NCBI RefSeq assembly: GCF_021155765.1
Contig: NC_060105.1
Location: 4,030,001-4,094,000, forward strand
Length of the DNA: 64,000 nt
Reading direction: 5' to 3'
Source: Diprion similis
Lineage: Eukaryota > Arthropoda > Insecta > Hymenoptera > Diprionidae
Shown: piece by piece, positions 39,343 through 51,174 of the stretch
Position numbering within the stretch: the first letter of the stretch is position 1
Layout: every line of letters begins with the position of its first letter
Made by a program: the position numbers and the translations under genes
The notes under the pieces: generated by a model
Told to the model about the DNA's origin: nothing
Seen by the model: only the letters and a program-made list of their open reading frames with translations
Databases searched by the model: none

Positions 39343-40677
39343 ACGGTCTTAACAGACAAGCGATCTCGGCTCGGCGACGGCGGCACACACACACACCAAT
39401 CATCACTGCACTACCGGTTCTTCATCATGCGCTGCAATTTTACCCGCGGGGGGCGGAAGCGTCCAAAGCCTCTTCTCCAACGAGAGGAGGACGAGGACTG
39501 TGAAGAAGAGAATCGGAGGAGGAGGAGGAGGAGGAGGAGGAGGAGGTAAAGGAGGACCGCGAGAGAGGAACAGCGACGTTCGAAAACCCCGTCGCACCAC
39601 TTATACGGGGAATAGACGAGAGACTGGCTGAGTTTAGCCGAAGGGACAACGAGAGAGTGCACAGTGTGAAACAGTGGACAAGTTACGGCTCAGGAACATC
39701 GAGCATCCATCGAAACCCGACGAACCAGGCGCGTTCTATTTTCTGAACACCAGCCGCGTTGCTCCTCACGGGTTTCCGACGTTCTTCACACGTCTGCGGA
39801 TCAGTCTCTCCCCGTTATTCCACTGCCAATTTTCTCTCTCTATCTCTCTCTCTCTTTATTCCGTTCCGTCTTTTCTCTTCTCATCTCTCTCTCTCTCTCT
39901 CTGTCCATTCAATTCTCCGTATATTCTTGTTCCAAATCTCTCGGTTTCTATCTTTTGCAATTTTCTCTCACTCTTCCTTTCTCTAATTCTCTCTCTCTCT
40001 ATATATATATATCTCGCCACAAGCCTACCCACGTATATTACATAATATCGTAATAATTATCTCCCTCGGAAGGATACCTCATAATCTCAATTCTCTACAT
40101 CGTATTCTTCAATGTTGTTATTACATATACTCACTGCCGCACCGCATACATCTTTTTCTTTAACTATTATTATATTATTACTATAATACCTACGTATTCA
40201 CATACTCGTCTACGCACATTTTTATACAACTCTGTGTATTACACACGTACATATGTATATATTTGTTTATTTTTTTTGCTCATACACAATATACATACAT
40301 ATATATATATATATGTATATGTTTACATATACACACAGGCTATATACACTCCCCTGTCAAACTGAAACATCCCCTAAAACAAGGCACGTGTATACCGTGT
40401 ATAATATATAGTGCACGGACGGAAAAGGTAAACAGGCAAGTGAAAAATGGCTACCGGTAGATGCCAATGGTAGGTCAGCCGTTCAATTGCGAACGAACTA
40501 ATGTACATAGAAGGCGCATCACCTCCCGCCGCCGGCCCCCGACCCCGCCCGACCCTCGCCCTCGTCTCACCCTCTTTTTGCGATCACGACTAGCACCCCA
40601 CCACCACCACCACCATAGATAGATACCACGTATTTATAGCGTTTATACATTTATACAATACTTTATATAAAAATAAA
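39343..40677 (+). other. Probable long 3' UTR with AATAAA at its end
   Basis: The first canonical AATAAA after the stop is at 40672-40677, with a T/G-rich tract just downstream, giving a 3' UTR of about 1.33 kb. It carries (GGA)n at 39515-39546, long CT-rich tracts between 39834 and 40000, AT runs near 40000 and 40295, and a CAC run near 40596. A shorter UTR using a non-canonical signal cannot be excluded. Confidence 0.45.
39515..39546. repeat. (GGA)n trinucleotide repeat
   Basis: A 32-base run of GGA units in the presumed 3' UTR of the 310-residue protein gene. Confidence 0.9.
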
Positions 40678-41814
40678 GCATCAGTATTTAAAACTCAATA
40701 CGACAATGTGTATTCCTTTGCTCTCTCTCTCTCACTCTTCACGCCAACACCCAACCAACCACCGCATCCACCGATCTCAAAGGTTCAAAAATACCATCAA
40801 AGCGAATTAACACAAAGATCAGCTCAATCAAATGTTCCACTGCAAAAACTGTTACTTATCAATGTTCAAAATTTAGTTCTGATTGTCGGTGTACACGCAG
40901 AAGACATGTAATACCCAGATTTTGCTGTTTTTAATTGAAGACTGCAAAACAACGATGAAGATGGCACGTAGGTAGTTGGTACGGAGAAGTTTTGGCGGTC
41001 GATAAGCTCCTGGACGACAAATGCGCCGCTCCGAGAATCTAGAAGATAAAAAATTGAGTGACGTACAATAATTCCAAAGCCGGGGGAGCTTTTCGGGGGA
41101 ACCGACTATGAGTGAGTCTCGTCTCGTTTTTCACCCGTATAAGTCGTAAACCTGAAATGGGAATGGAGACGAGGAGAGATTCTTACTTTATGGAGACGCT
41201 GCGTATGTACTATATGTATGTATACATATACATTGTATGAAATACATAGCCTGGGAGTGGATCGGAGAATATATTAATAATTCATAAAGGATTATTTGCT
41301 TAGAATTAATGTCACCACCTGCGGCGTTGGTTTCGTTTAACCCCTGCCTTTCGACCCAGATTTAACCCCCGAAAATTATTGCACGGTCTGCTGTGCGTAA
41401 TCAGAAATTTTGAATCAAGTTCGAGAAAAGTTCGAGGGAGACTTTCGCAACGCGCGTTAAAACTTTGAAAAGTTTCATTCTCGTTATTCGATTTGGACTT
41501 ACGCGAATATCTCTGAGAGCTTGACGAAAATGGAATTGTCTTCGCGGTTGTATCAAGATAAACTTCGAAAAAAGTACGCAAGAAATCCCGAAAAATATTA
41601 AATTTTATCTACGACTTGTTTGGTACGATTTCTACAGACGCGAGAGGTTTTAACCTAGAGAAAGAAGTACTGCCAATTACACAAACTCGATCAGTCCATG
41701 ATAGCGAAATTAATTGATAAACATGGCCCAAAAAATTAATACGAAAAGCTCATTGACGTTTATCAATTTCGTTCTATAAACTTCCAAGGCAACTGAATGA
41801 AGCTGCAGACTTAC

Positions 41815-41998
41815 TCAAACTTCGTACAACGTGGGTTCCAGTCTGCCTCGTTAATGAAGCTGATACACGAACCGGGGTCCTGCACAGCCTCCGTTGTAAG
41901 TTGGATTACCATAGAGATGGGCTTCTGAAATATGGCCTGCATTTCAGAACAGCGAGCTTCCTGCAGACGCTTACATAGTGACAAAAAATAATGCAGAT
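41815..41998 (-). CDS. Possible internal or terminal exon, unknown protein
   Basis: On the minus strand an acceptor (TTCTCTGCAG, AG at 42000-41999) and a strong donor (GTAAGT from 41814) bound 184 bases with one fully open frame. The frame encodes Cys-containing, protein-like sequence with L-S-L-C-K-R-L-Q-E-A-R-C and later S-C-I-S-F-I-N-E-A-D-W-N-P-R-C. Without splicing, a TAA lies at the exon edge, so it could instead be a last exon ending K-F-E. Several internal AG sites could give a shorter exon. I know no matching family and no flanking exon could be joined with confidence. Confidence 0.25.
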
Positions 41999-43802
41999 CT
42001 GCAGAGAACATTAAGCCAAAGCCCGTCAAGAAATTGTCGGGGCACTCACCCTCAGGCCAGGTTGATGAAGCTGATAGTGTCGACGACCGTCTGTGAGTTC
42101 TCTTTTCCACGAGAGCATCACTCGGATGACTGGCGAATTTGTCCCGCAGTCTGATCTCGCATTGTCATTATCCGCGGAGGCGTGAAGTTTCAACATTAAC
42201 GGCGTGGCGTGGCGTCGAGGAGAGTCCGGAGGAAGGGGAGAATAAACAGCTTTATCAATTTGGTTCTCGCGAAGCGCGTCGGGAGTGCTTATCCAGGTTG
42301 GAAAGTCCCCGGAGACTTACTGCTGAGCTTTTGTTACGAGGTCCTTCAAGGAGCGTCGGAAACGTTGGATGATTTACCCGATTCGGCTCGACCTTCTGTT
42401 TCCATTTGCAGTTTAACCACCGAAATTACACGGACAGGTGACACTGCACCCGCTACGCCATGGTGTGGCAGTACGCATTACGCCGTGAATTACTGGCCCC
42501 CGGTTCACCGCAGACGGAATGTGACGCCGACCGCGGGTTTCCCGTCAAATTGTAAATTGCAATTATGAGGATTCAGTGCCGGAGTAACACCGTCGCGAAA
42601 TCCCTTAGCGGACGAGAGGTAGAATCGCTTTTCAGCTCGACTTACTCAGGCCAAAAGACACTCGAGAACTGCAGTCATCGTCTCTTCCATCGTTGGTTAC
42701 CTATTTTGCCCTTGCGTTGCCCTTGCTTAATTATTTGCAGAGTGTGTTTCGCAATTAGAAATAAACTCATACTCGCTCCTCCAACTTGCCGGTTTGATCC
42801 AACTTCTATGAACGACGTGCTAAGAGGATCTCAAGCGCTCTTGCATTCGCGGTCTTAAGTGCCAACAAAGGAAATGGAATTAGCAAAATCATAACCAACA
42901 ATGAGTAGCGCGAGAGAGCGAGTGATACTCTAACTCAATCTCGAAAGCTGAGCAGCAGACCTTGTGGTTTCAGGCTAGACGAGAGCCAACCGGAAAAAAG
43001 GCCCGCGTCGTTTTTGCACCGTAAGGAAAAAGACTCTCTTCGCGGTTCTGAAACCACATCTTAGTCCAGCAGTGACGGCTGAGTGAGTTTAACCGACATT
43101 GAATCGTCGGACCGACGAAGAAATGGCGTCGTCCAACCGACGAGGAAAAGTGAGTCCGATGTTGAACAGTGCCAAGTGAAAATTTCAGGGTCAATAGTAT
43201 CCAGGCGAGCGAGGTGAGCGCTTCTTTGAACTTTGTAGCGTCCATAACGCCGCTTTAAATCTTTTGTCAAGTTGCATCTAGAGTTAGATGTTGGCTGAGG
43301 CATTCTGCTCGAGCAGATGCCCACGAATAAAAGAAAGGCTCTGAGCTTCTCGAGGAGATCGCGAGACGTTGGACGGTTTTAGAAGAAAACTCCCACACTG
43401 CACACGCCGCATTCTTCTTCTAGTTTTGTTCAAGTCTCAAGTGGAGTGTGCCCCGGAGAATCCTGCGTCTGTACATAGCTCGACCGGAAGTGTCCTTCGC
43501 CAAGAGTTTTCACCGCGAATTTCTACCGGCTTCCATTCTTGAGGGATGGACGCCTTCAATTATGGACGAAAAGCTCAGTGTTTTTTTTTGTTTATTTTTA
43601 TTTTGTTTCCTCGTTCCAAGATCCTCTTATCAGCTTAAAGGACGTTTCCTTTTCTCTCAATGAACTCCATTATAGACGCGGGGTGCGGTGAGGGGAGGGC
43701 AATTAATCCTGACGCTAATCGAGTTCGTCAAAGCGACACGTTGAGATTTCTACCCTTTCACCGATCGATGTGAGATTCCTGCTCGGCGGTTTGCACTTTC
43801 CA

Positions 43803-43811
43803 TCAAGGTCG
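43803..43811 (+). promoter_or_regulatory. FTZ-F1-type nuclear receptor site
   Basis: TCAAGGTCG matches the published YCAAGGYCR consensus. FTZ-F1 is known to control insect cuticle genes at moults. The site is 2.5 kb upstream of the second GP-repeat gene, and such 9-mers occur often by chance. Confidence 0.15.
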
Positions 43812-46270
43812 CGGTTACCGAGAAAACTTTGTCCTCGAGGTGACGACAGATACGCCGCTATAATTGTGGTAATAGTCTGATACCTGTTCCGTCACTCTCC
43901 GTTTCCGCGTTCAAAGTGTCACACGGACTTATCGCAGGGAAGGATCGAGAGCTCGAGTGTTTTTAAAATGATGTTTCGATGTCGAGGCTGTTTTTTTATT
44001 TTATTTTTTTAATTGTTTTTATTATTTCTTCTTTTATTTTTGCATGTGGGGTGAATCCGAAATCAAAACGTTTGACGTTCAACGTTGCGTGCAGTAATTC
44101 GAAATGATTGGAAACTCGATAACGAATAAGACACACAAAGCTCGCGACAAGTCAATTATTCAAGCAATTATTGTACACGAAATGAATTCTTCGGCTCAAA
44201 TTTCCAAACGAACGGTCAACGTCGATTGACACTCTCGTTAATTTAGCAGCGAGCACCACGTGAACTCAATAAACGAAGCGTAATTAACGCAGTCGATAAT
44301 TTCGAAACACGTGAATATAGAATCCCTAACGGGAGCCTGTGTGTTTGCTTTAACGCTGTGAAAAGTCTGGACAGAAGTTCGATGGTCCAAAAATCATATC
44401 GAACGTTGAACGTTTCAATTCAAAAACCCTCATTCGTGAGTGAAATCACAATTATTTACCAACCTTCGCAGATTGTGTACTAGAAGGGAGTTGAAATGTC
44501 AGTGTAATCTCATTGCTCCTTCCTCCTCCTCATCGAGAATTATTAACCTACACATCGAACCTTTCATCATACAACAAAGGCAACAAAGGCACGATGCATT
44601 GCAGCCGCGGAGGTAAGAGAGGCATCCATCGCAGTTTGCAGGGAATTGGAGCAAACATCGAGGTGAACGGCAAAGGTCGAGGCGTACTGGCGAACTTTGT
44701 GTTTGTTGGTACTGGCTGAGGATATTCCACGAGTTGTACGAATACTCTCTTCATATCCTCTGGGGCACCGGAGGAGACGAGCAGAATTTGGAGTCGGAGG
44801 TCGGGACGAGGACAAAGAAAGATGTGGAGAATGCTGAGAGGAGGGAGAAAACTGAGCCCTAATGAAAGCACCTGAGCCTAAAACGATCTGACCCGTTTAA
44901 TTGCCGGCCTTAGAGAGGCGCCGAGGGTCGCCATATTCAACGATTGTTATTGGCTTTTTGTTTGCGGGATTATTGATTTTGGTCGAAAACTTATACGGGG
45001 CGGGATATTAGATCGGCGGTGAGGCTTGAAATTTGGCGAAGATGCAGCGAACGCTCGCACAGCTCGAGTGAGAAAATTCTGCAACAAAGAATAAAGTGGG
45101 TTAATAATTCTTAGAGTAATGAACCCTCGTCGAGGGGCTCGTGACGGCCCTGGTTACTGCCTAACTCGGCACTGCGCTCGGCTCGGACTTAGAATGTCTA
45201 AATTAATTCGGCAATTCCAAGGTATATATTCACGAGCCTCGTTCAGCTGTAGCACTGGAGGAATTAAAACGACGTATAACTTTGGAGATGCTCGATTCAT
45301 AATTAAACCAGCCCCCGAGCTGTCCGCCATATTCTGTTTTATACGTACCTTGTACCCTCCACCACTACCACTACCACCTCCTCCTTCTCGTAAATGACGG
45401 ACTTGAAAACGGGCGGGCAATTGGCGCGTCTGCGAAACAATGAATTTCAAATTTATATTCATTGTCAGTTTGTTCTTCCTCTTGACGTGTGTAGACACTT
45501 GCCATTAACGACGAGAACGCATACAATTCCCGAAATTATAAACCCCTTTGTAAACTTGTTGGTCGGTATTTGTTTTTAACCACGAGTGTTGTTCAGCCTC
45601 CGTTTCGTTGCTACGCTTGACAGTAATATCGTGAAATGTTTCAATGTCACAACAACTGGTTAGAGCTTAACACATTCAGTCTCTAATTGACGGTTCAGTT
45701 CGCTTAATATCGGAGAAACAATAACGGTGAATAAGCTGATGAAAAACCGCGAGCTCCAAAAACTTGTACCTAACAAAGCTTTAGCCGGCTGATTGAGCGA
45801 GAGAAATTTGCGGTAACGGACTGCGTGCCTCTCCCGACGTAAATTCGAGCCCCAAATAACAGAGTCAGGTTGAAATTCGTGCTCGAATCGAGGGGCTAAA
45901 ATAATTACCGAGGATTTAACTCGGCGAGAAACTTGGCCTTAGACGGCGAGTCGCGGACTGCGGTTCGTGGCGGCCGATCGTGAGCGGAGGAAAATTCCGC
46001 GGCCTGAAAGTGGGTGGTGGTAAAAACTAGTTTTCCTACCCTCGACGCAGCGGGCCGCAAGGGCATTTTTTAGGCCTTCGACGACGTCCGGGTAACCTGC
46101 AGTCACCGTCGGAAGGGACGGTTTCCAACAGGCCACGTACATAGTCACACAGGCCGCGAATGGGTGTGGCGAGGTTACCACCTTCAGACACAATCGGACC
46201 ATACCGCGGAGCCTCGGAGGTATTATTATTCGCGGGATCAGTGGGGGCGCGAATCAGGATGCCAGAGTCC

Positions 46271-46278
46271 TATATAAG
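46271..46278 (+). promoter_or_regulatory. TATA box of second GP-repeat gene
   Basis: TATATAAG lies 62 bases upstream of the ATG at 46333. The expected start site is near 46301-46304 (CTATCACCA), a weak initiator. Confidence 0.8.
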
Positions 46279-46332
46279 CTCGGTTCGACATCCAGAGTCT
46301 ATCACCACTCGACGACCACTCAGTCAGTCAAC

Positions 46333-47086
46333 ATGAAAGCCTTCGTAAGTATACAAATTTAATAACCATAACAATGATAATCATATTAACAACAACAATT
46401 TTTTTCTCCTCCTCGTCGCACCCCAGATCGCCCTCCTCGCCCTCATCTCCGTGACCGTCGCGACGCCTCGTGAACGTCGGAGTCTCTGGGGTGGTGCCCA
46501 TGGCGTCGCGGTTGGTCTGGCTGGGCCAGTCCTCGGAGGTGCTTCAGTCGCTGGGCCGCATCTGGGCCCTGCATCCCTCGCTGGGCCTGTCGTTGGTCCC
46601 GCTCATGTTTCCGGAGCTGTTGCTGGCCCCGCTCACGTCTCCGGCAGCGTTGCTGGGCCCGCGGTTGTCACCGGGTCCGTAGCTGGTCCCACCTGGGTTG
46701 ACGGAGGCTGGGACGGAGCTTGGGGTCACGGCTGGAACGGAGTTGCTGGATGGGCTGGCGCAGGTAAATGTCCGATACAAGCAAACCCCCAAATATCCTG
46801 TGTCAACACTGAAATCCAATCCACTTTTGTAGGATACGGACTTGGAGCTGGACACGGAGCTGTTTTGGCTGGGCCTGCGGCCCATGGAGCGGTTCTAGCT
46901 GGCCCAGTTGGACACGGAGCGGTGATTTCTGGGCCACACTCAGGAGCGGCTGCTGTGTCTGGACCCAACGCTGGGTCTGCAGTGATCTCAGGACCTTCCG
47001 GCACCATCTCCACCCATGGCGCTGGATACGGAGCTGGAGTCCATGCTGGACTTGCCCATGGATGGGCTGGACATGGTCACTGGTGA
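46333..47086 (+). CDS. Secreted Ala/Gly/Pro/Val decapeptide-repeat protein (200 aa)
   Basis: Three exons, 46333-46344 (M-K-A-F), 46427-46763 and 46833-47086, give 200 residues plus TGA. Introns are 82 bases (phase 0) and 69 bases (phase 1, splitting a Gly codon). The signal peptide is M-K-A-F-I-A-L-L-A-L-I-S-V-T-V-A. The mature start is basic (P-R-E-R-R-S-L-W-G). Exon 2 then has six ten-residue repeats of the type A-G-P-x-x-G-P-A-x-V, followed by a Trp/Gly stretch. Exon 3 has five more repeats of the H-G-A-V-L-A-G-P type and ends H-G-W-A-G-H-G-H-W. There are no cysteines and no chitin-binding consensus. It resembles apidermin-like hydrophobic cuticular proteins, probably acting outside the cell in cuticle or another matrix; that role is inferred. 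It is the clear paralogue of the gene at 51175. Automated tools might instead read through the 69-base intron. Confidence 0.88.
46764..46832 (+). other. 69-base intron without in-frame stop
   Basis: The intron (GTAAAT to TTGTAG) is 23 codons long and open in the host frame. Retention would insert a segment with two cysteines, unlike the rest of the protein. The splice signals and the matching intron in the two paralogues favour removal. Confidence 0.75.
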
Positions 47087-47180
47087 TTTCCACGTGTCCT
47101 CCCTTGAGCTTCTTAAGAAATTAACTGACTGATCCTGGCTCGGTTCCCTTTCTCGACCTCCGATTCTGATCTTTTTGTAT

Positions 47181-47197
47181 AATAAATATCGAATAAA
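47181..47197 (+). promoter_or_regulatory. Paired AATAAA polyadenylation signals
   Basis: Canonical hexamers at 47181-47186 and 47192-47197 lie 95-111 bases past the stop of the 200-residue protein gene and give a short 3' UTR. Confidence 0.8.
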
Positions 47198-49756
47198 TGC
47201 ATTTTTACATTTGAAATATGATGTCGCTACGTTCATTGAGTGTTTATCCCGTTCACCTTCGTCTAGTAACAATCGTTGAAAACATTTGAAAGTATTCACG
47301 CCAACGTAAATCTGAAGAGCTGATTCTCATTGTTATATATACAATAATTGTCGCAAACTGTGACGACGTTAATAACGCATAAATAAAGTCTGATTATACT
47401 CATAAAACTCGGCGCAATTTACTCCACTATAGCTTGCACTCTGCAATCAGGCGATTTGAGGTTGCCTAAAAGGCATCAGAACTTCCCATTTCTGGTCGGA
47501 AGCATCGACCATATTCCACCCAGTCGCTGCTTTGAAGCTGGACTCAACAGAAGAAGACCACCGTCATCTGGTTGGTACATAAAACGTGGATTCTAGCATC
47601 ATTCAAACGCCCTGGACCGATGCACTCACGGATCGACCAGCAAAGGCTGGGCTCGTGGCACGGCTGGTTTACAACTGCAGTGCCAGTTGATCGTATCTGA
47701 ATCGATCGAATTCCTGGGGTTGCACAAAGTGGCGACAGTCTCCGAGTACAGACTCAAGCACCTTCCTGTTCAATGCTTCACCCCGATTGAACCTTGTTTC
47801 GATCGATTTTCCCTGCATGGGTTTCTACATATTTTCTTTCAAACAACTTTTGTCTCTGGCATTTTGACACGCGCTGAAGTATTACGAAAACTTTTTTCTA
47901 CCCTTTCTCAGATCAATGTTTGATACACAATGAATTGCTCAAGCTATAGCTTGTTAACTGTAACGCAGCCAAGGAATTTTCTAAAACATGTTTTCCTCGT
48001 CGTTTCAAGCCCCCGATTTTTTACGATTCTCTAAGACAGACGCACGGGGCAAAGGTCGGACGTTCTGATCAATTGATCGCCCACTCGATGTGAATGGAGG
48101 GTTTCGAGTGGCCGCGACAATCTGTATTACGAGCGATCATTTTCCTGATCTATGATTATAACCGCAATGGCATTGTCACTGGAGCTTGAAGGCTGTTGGC
48201 GAATACGTCCGGCACGCGCGTTCCACGCCTGACCTCTGGCACCTACGTATGTACCTATAGAGTCTAAGACTTGCACTGGCTAACAAAGGATCTATAACTC
48301 GAATTAGCCATTGGTGTGGGAAGTGCAAACTCAGTGTGTCGATAATTTCTGGAGTACGTGCCTGCGAGGAGCGTGTGGGTAGGCAGGAATTTCACTCTCC
48401 ACTTACGTTGCCCATTTCGGAGTGGCAAGATGGGGAGGTGAAAACACGCGTGGCATAAGCGGAGAGTAACTTGACCAACGATAATAACTATTGTATCGAG
48501 TTACAAATTTCATACCAACTTTCTGTGCTTCTCCATGTATACAGTGTAATTAGGAGGAAACACTAACAAGTCTGAAAGTTAACGCTATACCGTAAATCGA
48601 ACCGTCTCGCATTCTCTCTGTCGCTGCTTTGTACCGACCAACGAAACTGTAGGGTTTTAACGATAAACGGGACACGTATTTTTCCCGCGTATTTATTTGG
48701 GGGTGAAACTCAAAAGTTTTCGACCACTTTTGCAGACTCAGTTTAACCCTAATTGATCATACTTCTGCAGGATCGTAATAACTGTCACACTGGATGAAAT
48801 TCACTCCGAACGTGATAATTTGCTTCGAAAATGAGTTTGAGAAATCTATAAAAAACAGATACCTTGGTATAGTTTAAGGATCGCAGAAAAAGTTCTCTCA
48901 GTTTTCCTGACCAAAATTGATTGTTCAAATATTGTAAAGAATCGACAAATTTAAAGAAAATGCTAAACATGTCGAAAAAATAAGAATGGCGCCAAAAGGT
49001 TCATTTCCACGACTTAGGGACTCTACTAGGGGTTTGAAAATTGATTGAAAGCAACAATAAATGAATTGTAAAAGCGAGATGTTTTCGGTCATGCAAATGG
49101 GTTTCAAGTGAAGAATATATTTTTTTTACTCGAAGTAAGGATTGAACAGCAGCTCAATCCTCGAGGGAAAAATTAATTTCTGAGACCTTTAACATATCGC
49201 GCATCAAAACTGAGGCAATACGATGAAAATGTGAGTATCCGAATAGTCACCGAAAAGATTCGGCAAACGTTTCAAACATTCCACGTTCTTCGGTACCCAG
49301 AGTAACAAAATCCCCCCCAATTCGCCTTAGCGCATCACAATGCTTGATGCAGACAGGATGATTTTCACTATTATTGACATCCGGAGGGTGTCACGTATCC
49401 TGCCTCGCAGTCCAGGACAAGTCCTAATGCAGAGTGCTGAAGCCTTGCCTCCAGACAAGCGAGGCCAACCTGTCCGGGTGCAGGCTAAACTTCTCGTCAA
49501 CGCTTTGTCTCGACAATGAAGGCCGCGAGGGGTGGGGGGCATAAAAAATGGTGCGGCAGGGGGACTAGGGGGGTAGGAGGAAAGTTTTCGAAGAGTGAAG
49601 GGGATAAATATCTCAGGCCCTGGGGTAACTGGGCGCAGCTTTTAATGCCTGAGTAATTAAAATTTCACGTCCGTCTGATCGGCTATTAATTTCTAACCAA
49701 TTTGACCGGCAATTACTCCCCATTTCAAGAATTCAACAAACCCGGTTGTTTGTATG

Positions 49757-49759
<3 letters not shown>

Positions 49760-49789
<30 letters not shown>
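49760..49789. repeat. (TA)15 dinucleotide repeat
   Basis: About fifteen TA units in intergenic DNA. Confidence 0.9.
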
Positions 49790-49791
<2 letters not shown>

Positions 49792-50091
49792 GTATGTCCC
49801 GAATAAAGTAATAAAACTTTCTCAAACTCGAAGATACGGTTCGTGTAATCTTGCATTAAAACGAAAAAAATGAAGAAACAAAAAATCAAAAAAAAGAAAA
49901 CCAAAAAAAAAAAACGAGAAACGAGGTAAAGCCTGGAGGGTATTTCAACCTCGAATATAACTCGCACTCTGCGCCGGCGTGCAGTATACCTACATATATG
50001 GTGGTAAAAATCATACAGTATATTTGATAGGAATCTTCGAACGTGACAAATTGCCTGTTTCAAACATATTGGCACTTTCAGTCGTGCTTCC

Positions 50092-50093
<2 letters not shown>

Positions 50094-50125
<32 letters not shown>
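50094..50125. repeat. (GT)16 dinucleotide repeat
   Basis: Sixteen perfect GT units in intergenic DNA. Confidence 0.95.
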
Positions 50126-50128
<3 letters not shown>

Positions 50129-51094
50129 GTACGGCTGCAGCGTGCTTCGGGCGAAAAATAAAATGATACTCCGCGTACCTACCGTTGGAAGTGGTTCGAT
50201 ATTGACGAGTCGAAAAGCTCTAGTCATACGGAATGCGAGAGCGATACGAAGAAAATTGAATGATTAGAAAGAATGGAAAACACGTAAAATCCTATGATAT
50301 GACGGTTGTACCAATTGAACGGCACAGTTTCTAAAATACCGTACGTAATGAGATTCTGCAATAAATAAATTCACCGAGTTTCATTAGGTGGTTGACAAAA
50401 TATCAATATCCTGCAGTCTTATTCTCGCTATTAAAGGTACAATAAAGCTGGAAAAATTGATTTTTTTCTTTTTAAAAATCTCTGCATCATTTTCGTGACA
50501 AAGTCGATTCTTTAAGAAGAAAGGCACCGCGTTGCCGTTCGCTATTCCCTCCGTCGTAGCATATAATATAAAAATAAATCGGCAAGGCTTGCAGAAACCT
50601 TTAATGTTGCAGTCACCCACTCGCGCCATACTCAAGATCGCTTTGTTCGCGGTTTTTTGGCGGGAAAGTACCGTTCCTAAAAATTCGTTTCTACAAGCTA
50701 CTATCCTACAAATTCGGTTCTACAAATCGTGGTCCAATAATTCAAACTAAATTAAATTAAAATATACTAAATTGACAATTAAACATACGAGAAACGAACT
50801 TGCAGAAACGACACCCTCTCTTTTCGGCCCACCGTCGTCGACGCTGCTTTCCACGTAATTACAAGATTACAAGTGAATTCCAGGGAGTTTCCGGAGGAGG
50901 CGAAGACGGCTCGTTGTCCGGGTGTCGTGTCGCCACGTGACCGACGCCCGTTAAACCTACGCCTCAGGTCCACAGGCCGCACCGCACCTCGCCCTCCAGG
51001 AATGTTCAAAGTGCGCGACCCTACAGCCTTGCAATTCCGCGCCACGCCCGAACCGCGAGGTCGCGGCCGCAACCGCAACCGCAGGATCTCGTCG

Positions 51095-51102
51095 TATAAA
51101 AG
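51095..51102 (+). promoter_or_regulatory. TATA box of third GP-repeat gene
   Basis: TATAAAAG lies 80 bases before the ATG at 51175, so the start site is expected near 51125. No strong TCA initiator is present there. Confidence 0.8.
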
Positions 51103-51174
51103 CGGGACGCAGAACCGAAGTTGACACATCGCCGCAGCCATTTGCTCCGCAATTCTCTCGACCAACCCTCCAGA

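Larger units (their letters stand above)
40678..46270. other. Spacer between first and second GP-repeat genes
   Basis: About 5.6 kb without a firm gene. On the minus strand, a possible exon at 41815-41998 is listed separately. A TCAAGGTCG string at 43803-43811 matches the FTZ-F1 nuclear receptor site. Other frames, such as 42209-42568, have no supporting signals. Confidence 0.4.
47198..51094. other. Spacer between second and third GP-repeat genes
   Basis: About 3.9 kb with no supported exon. It contains a (TA)n run at 49760-49789 and (GT)16 at 50094-50125. The last 250 bases before the TATA box are GC-rich and are probably promoter sequence for the third gene. Confidence 0.5.

Noticed and set aside
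46544..47093. Minus-strand frames opposite the second cluster gene
   Set aside because: Antisense of the repeat coding sequence; no independent start or splice signals.
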